Source: Eggerthellaceae bacterium (GTDB lineage: Bacteria > Actinomycetota > Coriobacteriia > Coriobacteriales > Eggerthellaceae). From it: DNA of 64,000 bases. The position numbers were made by a program, and so were the translations under genes. Below are positions 34,406-42,196 of this stretch, piece after piece. The stretch is from contig WRIS01000001.1 of assembly GCA_009782615.1 (NCBI GenBank), forward strand, positions 461,712-525,711, read 5' to 3'. Every line of letters begins with the position of its first letter. The first letter of the stretch is position 1. Under the pieces are notes generated by a model. That model saw nothing but the letters and a program-made list of their open reading frames with translations, was not told the DNA's origin and did no database searches.

Positions 34406-35935
34406 GTATTCTGTGTCACTGAGTTTTATATTCCTTTTTTCTGCATATACATAGGCAGGAGAGCCCTTTTTGGTATGAATTATAAGATTATTGGTTCCTA
34501 AGAATGCGTAATTTCCAAACAAGCGAACAGTTTCGGGAATGTAAACATATTCCAATTGCCGACACGATTTAAAAGCCGATCTCGGAATGACATTTATTTC
34601 GCTTGACAAGATTACTTTCTGCAAGTTCGGACAAAAGGCAAAACACCCTCTTCCCATAGTCTTAATAGTATTAGGCATTTTTACCGATACTATTTTGGTG
34701 CGAATAAAAGCCTCTCGAGCAATTGAGGTTACTGGTTTATTTCTTATTTTTTCTGGAATTTTTACGTGCTTCTTTAATCCTACATAGTTGATAATTTTTA
34801 CATGATCGTAGTATTCTTCATAGTCGTAGGTAAAATTTGCCCTTTCCTTATAGTGCTTTTCTAATAGTTCGTCGAGTATTGGCTCAGTTAAATCACCCAA
34901 CAGCGGCCCGCTAACACATTGGGCAAAAGGAGTATCAACAGACATATTGTACTCAAGAAATACCGGATCTCCCGCTTCGTCAATAGCAAAATCCCAAGCA
35001 AGCAATCCCAGCTGCGGAACAATGAGGTGAGCCTTTTTTACTAGGGCAACCGCCTTTTCATAACCAACAATTTTGTAATCTGCAAATTTGAAACCACTTA
35101 TATGTTCATACACCCTGTCATAGTCATGATTAAAAGCAACATCAGCGAGAGTTCCATCATCTTTTATCGAACACGCAATACCACCGCCAGAAACATTATC
35201 GACCCTAATGCCGTCATGTCCCATTCGTAAAAACGAAGAAAGAATCACAACCTGCTTATTGTAGATTATCGAATTAATTCTAATAGTATTTACCGACCTG
35301 GATGATATTTTTGCAAGAGTAGCATGCTGCTTGACAATTTGTTGCACAATGAAGTCTGTCGTATATTCTGCGAAAAGATCTTTAATCTTGTCGTCGCTGT
35401 CGTTTTTGCTAATAAAAGAGATCCCTTTACCGCCACCACCGACAGAGGATTTCACAATAAGTTCCGAATCGTTTTTCTCTTGAAAAAATTTCCGACATAG
35501 TTCTGCAGCGCTACTTATATCAATTTGCTGAAAGTTGGCATCAAAATAAAAACCACGAATTCTTCTGACTACACATTGGGGCTGCTTTAGCATTGACAGA
35601 ATGGTGTCCGTATAGTTTTTGTTTTTAAACGAAACAAGATAAAGGGGGTCTTGGAAGTGAGGCCGCACACAGAGCCGATAAAATGCTCTCGGAAGATACT
35701 TTGCGTTGAAGCGCCCGGAACGACTGGTAATTAATTTATGAGCCGAATAGTCAATCTCGTACATAAATTTATACTTATGCCAAAACGAGTTGATTTCTTC
35801 TATTTGTTCCTGCGTTAGCTCAGTGTCCCCTTCTCGCAACATTTTTTTTGTACCATTATCGTACTTGTAGAACTCATCTAGTTTTTCGCGCTCTTTCCAG
35901 TGTTTAAAAATAATACTTTTTATTTTTTTCAACAT
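34403..35935 (-). CDS. Sugar-transfer-associated ATP-grasp protein with C-terminal leucine-rich repeats
   Basis: A 510-residue protein. Residues about 90-370 are an ATP-grasp domain: SELIVKSSVGGGGKGISFI (ATP-binding lysine and glycine loop), FIVQQIVKQH, VNTIRINSII, NVSGGGIACSI and PVFLEYNMSVDTPF (metal-binding Glu/Asn). Residues about 385-505 are LRR_5 repeats (IPEKIRNKPVTSIAREAFI, MGRGCFAFCPNLQKVIL). It mirrors the LRR-CapA protein on the opposite strand just downstream. No signal peptide is seen. ATG at 35935 has AGGAGA about 11 bases upstream. It is a single-gene unit, divergent from the 36.3 kb operon. Confidence 0.85.
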   Translation of the reverse strand: MLKKIKSIIFKHWKEREKLDEFYKYDNGTKKMLREGDTELTQEQIEEINSFWHKYKFMYEIDYSAHKLITSRSGRFNAKYLPRAFYRLCVRPHFQDPLYLVSFKNKNYTDTILSMLKQPQCVVRRIRGFYFDANFQQIDISSAAELCRKFFQEKNDSELIVKSSVGGGGKGISFISKNDSDDKIKDLFAEYTTDFIVQQIVKQHATLAKISSRSVNTIRINSIIYNKQVVILSSFLRMGHDGIRVDNVSGGGIACSIKDDGTLADVAFNHDYDRVYEHISGFKFADYKIVGYEKAVALVKKAHLIVPQLGLLAWDFAIDEAGDPVFLEYNMSVDTPFAQCVSGPLLGDLTEPILDELLEKHYKERANFTYDYEEYYDHVKIINYVGLKKHVKIPEKIRNKPVTSIAREAFIRTKIVSVKMPNTIKTMGRGCFAFCPNLQKVILSSEINVIPRSAFKSCRQLEYVYIPETVRLFGNYAFLGTNNLIIHTKKGSPAYVYAEKRNIKLSDTEY

Positions 35936-36320
35936 AGTATGTCGCTTCTCCTAAATTCTTCTGCCCCTGCCAACTAAAGGATAGCCCTACTGCGCCTACC
36001 AGCATAACCGCTTAGGAGTTGCCTTACTTTTGTTAGCACCTTTCCTTAGGCTGCAACCTCTTTCTCCTTTACTATTATAGCCCCAAAATCATCTGAACCC
36101 GTGTTGCCAATTTCTAAATGCAAAATTAGAGGATTATATCAGCTAAATATGCAAACGCAGGCAGTTTTATTGATACAATAATGAGGAATTGTTTCGTACA
36201 TGAAATATGTTTCGCCAGTTGAAGGTGATGTGAGTGCGAAAACAAAGGGTTTTGTGCAAATAGTATAAGACTTGAAGGATCGAGTTTTTAAAAACTCGAA
36301 GTGATTCAAAGGATAAAATA
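35936..36320. promoter_or_regulatory. 385-base divergent regulatory region
   Basis: It holds no gene. On the minus strand a TATAAT box at 36079-36074 could serve the ATP-grasp/LRR gene. On the plus strand an extended -10 (TGATACAAT, 36171-36179) would give a leader of about 135 bases for the hydrolase/heparinase operon. A 20-base perfect palindrome lies near the end of that leader. No -35 consensus is clear for either direction. Confidence 0.5.
36272..36316 (+). promoter_or_regulatory. 20-base perfect palindrome with outer inverted repeat before the 36.3 kb operon
   Basis: Arms TCGAGTTTTT and AAAAACTCGA meet without a loop at 36280-36299. An outer TTGAA/TTCAA pair flanks it symmetrically, ending just before the ribosome site AAAGGA. 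It may be an operator or an RNA hairpin controlling the operon. Confidence 0.6.
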
Positions 36321-38771
36321 ATGCGTGACTCCGTTCATCAAGGTGAAATCAATCTACGCTACATACTTCGCAAAGCCACCGTCGCTTCTGATGTTCTTGT
36401 TGTTGCCTTTCCAGGGGCAGGTGGGTGGCACGAAAATGCTCTACCACATCTTGGATATTCCTACCTCAACGCTGTTGCTTCTTTCAATGTTAACGGACTC
36501 TTTCTTAAAGGAGGTACCGAAGAGGAGGCGAGTAGCCTTGGACGAATGGTTTGCGTCAGTCGTGATTTCAAGGTTGAACGTACGGTTATTGAGTTAATCA
36601 ATAAAGCCAAAGAAGAAACGGGCAGCACTCGCGTTATCGCTATCGGGTCAAGTATGGGTGGGTGGTGCAGTGCATATTATGGACTGAAGTATGACTATGA
36701 TGTTATCTCAGGTTCCCCAGCGTATGCATTTAAGACCAAGGAAGGTGTGAAATTCACTGCAGGGGGCACGAGCAAAGAGGATTATGAATTTTGTAATTCT
36801 CTTCTATCTGATGTCATAAAAAAAGCAGGGATAGATGGCTATAACAAGCATTTTTTCATATCTTGGGGCGAAGGCGAAGGAAACTGGGTGCGAAAGGAAC
36901 ATGGCCCCCAATTCCTTGCAGCCCTCAATGATGCGAAGATACCATACACACATAAATTGTTCAACTTTTCCTCCCACTGGGCAATACATTGGCTATTCCC
37001 AGATATCTTGAAACAACAGCTTTCATCTGCGCTTGGATTACCAATAAGCAAAGATCAAGAGGAGCTAACGGATCTACAAAGGGTAGACAGAGAAATTCAA
37101 AATATGAAGAAAGCCATCGAAGCAGAAATAAACACACTTGATGAAACAACGCCGAATTACTGCAGCGCTAATATTGAGGGGTACGGCAGCAACAATCGCG
37201 ACACACAGCTTCGCACCTTTGTTTATGGGGCACAAGGATATCATTGGTGGCAGAGGGGGGGGCGAGACAAAGCCAACTATCTTGGTCCACTTGACATATT
37301 TTGGGGCGCGGCTATCGCCGCAAACGGCGATTACGCTGCATCCTTTTTGTTCCAGCGAACCTTGCTTAGTTTTTACAAAAATGAAGGCAACCAAGACGCA
37401 TGGGGATTGCTCGATAAAAGCACGCGCCAGTTCTTCTATCAAATTGATACAGTTGCAAAAGTGGCAAAGACATATAATACCTGGTGGACAGCGGTGCGGC
37501 GAATGCACTTCTTCCTTGATTGGGCAAACGTGCTCGGTGGCAAAAACGTGCCTGATGGCGTTACTGGCCAAGTAGTCAATACGCTCAGCATTCTTCTCGG
37601 CACGCAGTTGCCCATAAGCACTGGCTCGCTAGAACAGTATCGCGTTCTTCTTGCCTTGCTTCATGCAACGCAGTATTTCAAGAATAGTACAAACTTCTTC
37701 GACAAAACCTATGAGGCAGAACTTGATGGTTTCGCCGCGCTCAATAATTATTACTTTGACAAGAATGGGGTATGTATCTATCAACAATCACGCACCCAGC
37801 ACGTTCTACGAACGCAGATTAATGAGTTTATCGAATTTATGACCGCGAATGAATTTCCCGAAAATCCAAAAATCAAGAAAATCAAGCGGCATGCAGAAAA
37901 GATTGAAAGCGTTACCAAACATCTCATACGCCCCAATGGACAAATACCAAATCTTGGACATACTGCCGGAGGGAACGCCGAGTTAGAGCGTCTAGGGGGA
38001 AACCTCATTTTACCAACATCAAACTTTACAATACTTGATGAAGATGGAACCTATATCACCATCAACAGCGGCAATCCGTGCCATTCGGCTTTTAAGCACT
38101 GCGATTTACTTTCATTTACCTTTTTCTATGATGGGCACCTGCTTGTTGCGGAAGCGGGCGGCGGTGCAGGTAATCTTGCAGATTACTCCCGTTCTGCGCT
38201 AGCGCACTCGGCGTTGATTTGCGACGACGGCGATTACGTCATTCCCGAATATAATGATTTCACCACAATCGATGCAGCTTCAGAACATACAGATTATGTC
38301 TTGATTGGGATGTCACATCGGCTGTATCCAGATGTGGAATTGCGCCGTGCTTTTTTGTGGCTCAAACCCAATATCATAGTACTGCTTGATTCTGCCAAAT
38401 CTGAAACAGAACATGTTTATGGACAAAACTTCTTACTTGAAAAAGATGCCCAAGAGTTTCTGTCAATTACGCAACATGGCGACAGCAGTGAGCTTGAAAA
38501 GTTCACGGGCACAACGGATATCAGCGATTATGACAACTTACGCGGCTCAGTTATCTCTAACTTTAAAAAGCCTTTGCAAGCGATGAATCTCACCTACACC
38601 CAGAAGGGTACATCGGCAAATTATGTGACCGTGCTTGAAGCTCACACGGGTAAAGAGGGCGAAATAAGTATCAAATCGGTGCAGGTTGATGCTGGAAATA
38701 TTAAAATTATGCCTGTCAAGGGTCGTGCAAAAGTAATCCCCCTTGAAGTTGAGTCAGGTCAGCTGATATGA
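36321..38771 (+). CDS. Alpha/beta-hydrolase-like domain fused to heparinase II/III-like domain
   Basis: An 816-residue protein without signal peptide. Residues about 20-240 look like an alpha/beta hydrolase: VLVVAFPGAGGWHEN and the nucleophile elbow AIGSSMGGWCSAY with Ser near 113. The middle (about 270-560) is a helical region like the alpha/alpha toroid of polysaccharide lyases, and about 565-790 is a heparinase II/III-like beta domain (INSGNPCHSAFKHCDLLSF, YDGHLLVAEAGGGAGN, RSALAHSALICDD). Heparinase II/III enzymes cleave uronic-acid polysaccharides or, in some capsule clusters, process polymer. The gene heads an operon with an acyltransferase, carrier protein, ligase and racemase. Eight G in a row at 37245-37252 lie in frame. 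Domain functions are inferred from motifs. Confidence 0.75.
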   Translation: MRDSVHQGEINLRYILRKATVASDVLVVAFPGAGGWHENALPHLGYSYLNAVASFNVNGLFLKGGTEEEASSLGRMVCVSRDFKVERTVIELINKAKEETGSTRVIAIGSSMGGWCSAYYGLKYDYDVISGSPAYAFKTKEGVKFTAGGTSKEDYEFCNSLLSDVIKKAGIDGYNKHFFISWGEGEGNWVRKEHGPQFLAALNDAKIPYTHKLFNFSSHWAIHWLFPDILKQQLSSALGLPISKDQEELTDLQRVDREIQNMKKAIEAEINTLDETTPNYCSANIEGYGSNNRDTQLRTFVYGAQGYHWWQRGGRDKANYLGPLDIFWGAAIAANGDYAASFLFQRTLLSFYKNEGNQDAWGLLDKSTRQFFYQIDTVAKVAKTYNTWWTAVRRMHFFLDWANVLGGKNVPDGVTGQVVNTLSILLGTQLPISTGSLEQYRVLLALLHATQYFKNSTNFFDKTYEAELDGFAALNNYYFDKNGVCIYQQSRTQHVLRTQINEFIEFMTANEFPENPKIKKIKRHAEKIESVTKHLIRPNGQIPNLGHTAGGNAELERLGGNLILPTSNFTILDEDGTYITINSGNPCHSAFKHCDLLSFTFFYDGHLLVAEAGGGAGNLADYSRSALAHSALICDDGDYVIPEYNDFTTIDAASEHTDYVLIGMSHRLYPDVELRRAFLWLKPNIIVLLDSAKSETEHVYGQNFLLEKDAQEFLSITQHGDSSELEKFTGTTDISDYDNLRGSVISNFKKPLQAMNLTYTQKGTSANYVTVLEAHTGKEGEISIKSVQVDAGNIKIMPVKGRAKVIPLEVESGQLI
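37245..37252 (+). repeat. G8 homopolymer tract in the hydrolase/heparinase gene
   Basis: Codons CAG AGG GGG GGG CGA give eight consecutive G in the coding strand, near residue 310. A one-base change would truncate the heparinase-like half. Confidence 0.7.
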
Positions 38772-38786
38772 AACGAGGGCGAGTAA

Positions 38787-39605
38787 ATGCTTTACAAGAT
38801 TAGCGTTAATCAAGCTATTCTCGATTTATTGTCCTCGCGAAATGTCTTGATGTTAAGCAGCAGATATCACCGCGATATCAGTATCAAAATTGGTGACACG
38901 CTAGTTTTTGCAGATGATCTTGAGGTATGTCCCTATACTACCTTTATGGCAGGAAATGTGCTATTCAATATGGGCTCTTTCAGCTACTCGCGTTCAGAGC
39001 TTGGTGGAGATGCCGACAGGAACAACGTACAGCAAGTTCAAATTGGGCGCTATTGTTCGATAGCAGACAACGTGCGAATTTTTCAGGGCAATCACCTTAT
39101 GGATAAATATACTACCAGCAGCTTCGTTTATTCATTCCCTAGCTTCCGCCACGAAACAAAGCATATTAAGGAAAGAGCAAAAGAAAAAGGGATCGAAAAG
39201 CCGCCTGCCATAGCATTGGGTGATGACGATGTTTGCCAGACCGTAAAAATCGGCAACGATGTGTGGATTGGCTCTCATGTAGCACTGAAGCCGGGTATAA
39301 GCATCGGTGATGGGTCGTGCATCGGCACCGGGGCACTCGTGACCAAAGATGTGCCCCCTTACGCAATAGTTGCAGGAGTGCCTGCCAAAATTATCAAGTA
39401 CCGCTTCGACGACAGGATCATTGAACAGTTGCTTGCACTCAGATGGTGGGACTATGACTTTTTGGATTTTGCCGTACATCCTAACGAGCCGATAGACACC
39501 TTTATCAAGATAGTGAAAGAGCAGATAGACGGTGCCCAGATACTACCATACAAGCCGGATCCGATACGAGCAAAGGATATACTAGGATTAAGGAGCGAGA
39601 AATAA
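38787..39605 (+). CDS. CatB-related hexapeptide acyltransferase
   Basis: A 272-residue left-handed beta-helix acyltransferase of the xenobiotic/CatB type. Hexapeptide turns are visible (VQIGRYCSIADNVRIFQG, VKIGNDVWIGSHVALKPG, ISIGDGSCIGTGALV) followed by the family tail VPPYAIVAGVPAKIIKYRF. The catalytic His is probably in FQGNHLMDKYTTSSF. Such enzymes O- or N-acetylate sugars from acetyl-CoA. Here it directly precedes a carrier protein and an adenylating ligase, so it may instead use a carrier-bound aminoacyl group. The ATG at 38787 has GAGGG seven bases upstream. The stop overlaps the carrier gene by one base (TAATG). Confidence 0.88.
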   Translation: MLYKISVNQAILDLLSSRNVLMLSSRYHRDISIKIGDTLVFADDLEVCPYTTFMAGNVLFNMGSFSYSRSELGGDADRNNVQQVQIGRYCSIADNVRIFQGNHLMDKYTTSSFVYSFPSFRHETKHIKERAKEKGIEKPPAIALGDDDVCQTVKIGNDVWIGSHVALKPGISIGDGSCIGTGALVTKDVPPYAIVAGVPAKIIKYRFDDRIIEQLLALRWWDYDFLDFAVHPNEPIDTFIKIVKEQIDGAQILPYKPDPIRAKDILGLRSEK

Positions 39606-39838
39606 TGGATCAGAAGTTTATTGACCTTTTGAATAAGGTAAACGAAGAAATCTTTGATAACCCCGATGCCGACCTTGTTGAAGATGGAGTCATCGACAGC
39701 CTTGACATTATGAATCTTGTCGCGGGGCTAGAACAGGTCTTCGAGGTCGATTTCGACCCAGATGATATATTGCCAGAAAACTTCGCATCCCCCAAAGCCC
39801 TCTGGGAGCTTGTTCGGCGCTATCAAGCGGAGGGGTAA
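39605..39838 (+). CDS. Acyl/aminoacyl carrier protein (DltC-like)
   Basis: A 77-residue acidic carrier protein. The phosphopantetheine site is Ser-32 in GVIDSLDIMNL, and the rest fits the four-helix carrier fold (FEVDFDPDDILPENF). Length and the single domain match DltC and discrete peptidyl carriers. It starts on the last base of the acyltransferase gene and lies three bases before the adenylating ligase, so the two would work as a loading pair. Confidence 0.88.
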   Translation: MDQKFIDLLNKVNEEIFDNPDADLVEDGVIDSLDIMNLVAGLEQVFEVDFDPDDILPENFASPKALWELVRRYQAEG

Positions 39839-39841
39839 TAC

Positions 39842-41380
39842 ATGCCAATACTGAAGTCCGTGACACAATGGCTTGATGCCACGGCAAAAAGGCTACCTGA
39901 CAAGATTGCCTTTGGTGAGGACAAGGCAGGTACGCTGGCCTTCTCCCAGCTGCGCGAAGCTTCACGCGCAATGGGTACGTTTTTGGCAAATGAGGGCATA
40001 AACAAACAGCCAGTGGTGGTTGCTTTGGATAAGACTCCTCAATGCGTAGCGGCAATGCTTGGAGCAGCGTATGCAAACTGTCCGTATACACCACTGGATG
40101 TTGATATGCCGCTAAAGCGTATTCGCAAGATTCTCGACACCCTGCAACCGGCCGCCTGCATCACCGATTCCAAGCACAGGCAGCTAATGCTCGAAAGCGG
40201 GATGAAAGAGGGCAGCATCTTTCTCTATAAAGACGTTTCGAACACTCCAATAGATGAAACTGTTTTGGTACGGGTTCATGAAAAGCGCATCAGCACGGAT
40301 CTGCTGTATATCCCTTTTACCAGTGGCTCTACGGGAACCCCGAAAGGCATTGCGATAAGTAATGGCAATGTAATTGACTACACCATCCAGGTGGCTGAGA
40401 AGTTCGGTTTTAACGAAGAAACAGTTTTTGGACAGAGCGTACCTTTCATTTTTGATGGCTCCATACTCTATATTTATCAAACCTTACTAAACGGCTGCAC
40501 CGATTGGATAATCTCAAAAGTCGACTTGATGTTTGCTGCAAAGACCGTGGGCTTCCTTAACAGGCATGAGTGCAATGCCGTTTACATGATGCCAACCTCA
40601 TACAGCATCATTGCGAAAAGCGGCATATTGAAAAAATCGAAACCCGAGCACCTGCAAAAGTGCCTCTTTGCAGGTGAAGTAATGTCTAATAACGTCCTAA
40701 ACACATGGCGGCGAGCGCTGCCAAAAGCAACATTCGCTAACCTGTTTGGACCTACGGAGACAACAGGAACATGTCTGCACTATGTCGTCGACCGTGATTT
40801 TGCTGACGACGAGCCTTTGCCGATTGGAACACCGTATGAGAACAACGAAATCTTACTGCTGAGCGAAGATGCTACCGAAACGAAATATGGCGAAGTGGGC
40901 GAACTGTGTGTTCGAGGGGCGAAGGTATCGCACGGGTATTATAACGACCCTGAAAAAACAGCTGCTGTGTTTGTTCAAAACCCGCTAAACAAAGCATACA
41001 GAGAGACAATCTATAAAACGGGCGACTTTGCTTACCTCAACGAACGTGACGAGTATATGTTTGTAGGGCGCAAAGACTTTCAAGTAAAGCTCGCAGGACA
41101 CAGAATCGAACTTGGCGAAATTGAACTACAGGCAATGACGCTGGCGGAAGTAGACCTTTGTGCTTGCGTACTTGATGAGGCGGCACAAAAGCTCGTGTTG
41201 TTCTATGTTGGTTCAATTGAAAAAAAGACGCTGAAAGACGAACTGAAGCGTACGCTGCAAGACTATATGGTTCCCGCACAAATAACACCAATCGATGTTA
41301 TGCCAAGGACAGGAACAGGAAAAATTGACCGAGCCGCTTTGAAAAAAGCCTTTTGTTACAGGGAAACAGCGCATGTATGA
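39842..41380 (+). CDS. Adenylate-forming amino acid:carrier ligase (DltA-like)
   Basis: A 512-residue stand-alone adenylation domain. Core motifs: PFTSGSTGTPKGIAIS (P-loop) near 158, FGPTETTGT near 300, GELCVRGAKVSHGYYNDPEKT near 355, YKTGDFAY near 390 and the C-terminal lysine in TGTGKIDRAAL. FIFDGSILYIY keeps the Asp that binds the substrate alpha-amino group in amino-acid-activating members. It would activate an amino acid as aminoacyl-AMP and load it on the neighbouring carrier protein. GGAGGGG precedes the ATG. The 3' end overlaps the racemase gene by eight bases, which suggests the substrate is a D-amino acid made by that enzyme. Confidence 0.9.
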   Translation: MPILKSVTQWLDATAKRLPDKIAFGEDKAGTLAFSQLREASRAMGTFLANEGINKQPVVVALDKTPQCVAAMLGAAYANCPYTPLDVDMPLKRIRKILDTLQPAACITDSKHRQLMLESGMKEGSIFLYKDVSNTPIDETVLVRVHEKRISTDLLYIPFTSGSTGTPKGIAISNGNVIDYTIQVAEKFGFNEETVFGQSVPFIFDGSILYIYQTLLNGCTDWIISKVDLMFAAKTVGFLNRHECNAVYMMPTSYSIIAKSGILKKSKPEHLQKCLFAGEVMSNNVLNTWRRALPKATFANLFGPTETTGTCLHYVVDRDFADDEPLPIGTPYENNEILLLSEDATETKYGEVGELCVRGAKVSHGYYNDPEKTAAVFVQNPLNKAYRETIYKTGDFAYLNERDEYMFVGRKDFQVKLAGHRIELGEIELQAMTLAEVDLCACVLDEAAQKLVLFYVGSIEKKTLKDELKRTLQDYMVPAQITPIDVMPRTGTGKIDRAALKKAFCYRETAHV

Positions 41381-42185
41381 TTTAGGAATAATTGGTGGCA
41401 TGGGCTCAAAGGCAACTGTTGCCGCTTTCGACAGGATAGTCGACTACACTCTCGCAACATGTGATCAGGAGCATATCAATATCATAGTGCTCAATGACGC
41501 AAGAATTCCCGAACGCACAGCTTCGATACTGAAGAGCCAAGCTGGCGTTGCCGAGGCGCTTGCAAAGGACTTTCTTATACTTGAACAACTTAAGGTTCCT
41601 GTTGCTGTTACAGCATGCAATACGTCACACTATTTCATCAGAAGAATGTTGGGTGGCGAAACGCCTTTTTCTGGTAGATTTATTGACACCATTGAAGAGA
41701 CAGCAAACTACCTGGAAGAAACCTACCCCGATAGACCGATTTGTGTTCTGGGAACAAGTGGATTGATTCTTTCAGATATTTTCGGACAGGGGAAACAACG
41801 TAACAATATCATCTACCCTGACCAGGATAGTCAAAAAACGATAATGGGAATAATTGGTGCGATAAAATCTGGTGCAAACATTGAAAACGAAGTTTTGAAG
41901 ACAACAAGACTCCTGGAGGCATTACGGGAAAAAGGCAATGACACTATCTTTGTCCTGGCTTGCACAGAACTCTCTCTTCTCAAAGACTACCTAACTCCCC
42001 AGTTTACTTGTGTCGACGTTTTGGATATCACGGCAATATGTGCCATTCTTAAAAGCGGCTATATGATAAACAATAAGCCGGAAAAATACTTGGCCAATAT
42101 CGAGTATTTCATGAGGCATGTGCAAAAAACAGAAACTCTACCACGTAGAAAGCACTCATTCATGAATATCGCTGTCTCTTCATGA
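41373..42185 (+). CDS. Aspartate/glutamate racemase family protein
   Basis: A 270-residue cofactor-independent racemase of the Asp/Glu family. Both catalytic cysteines are present, in VTACNTSHYF near 86 and LACTELSLL near 194, with the N-terminal LGIIGGMGSKATVAAF typical of aspartate racemases. It would interconvert L- and D-aspartate or L- and D-glutamate. It lies at the end of the carrier/ligase operon (eight-base overlap with the ligase), so the product is probably the amino acid loaded on the carrier. It is not in a peptidoglycan context, where MurI would be expected. About 40 residues after the second cysteine are longer than usual. Confidence 0.88.
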   Translation: MYDLGIIGGMGSKATVAAFDRIVDYTLATCDQEHINIIVLNDARIPERTASILKSQAGVAEALAKDFLILEQLKVPVAVTACNTSHYFIRRMLGGETPFSGRFIDTIEETANYLEETYPDRPICVLGTSGLILSDIFGQGKQRNNIIYPDQDSQKTIMGIIGAIKSGANIENEVLKTTRLLEALREKGNDTIFVLACTELSLLKDYLTPQFTCVDVLDITAICAILKSGYMINNKPEKYLANIEYFMRHVQKTETLPRRKHSFMNIAVSS

Positions 42186-42196
42186 GCATAAAATAC

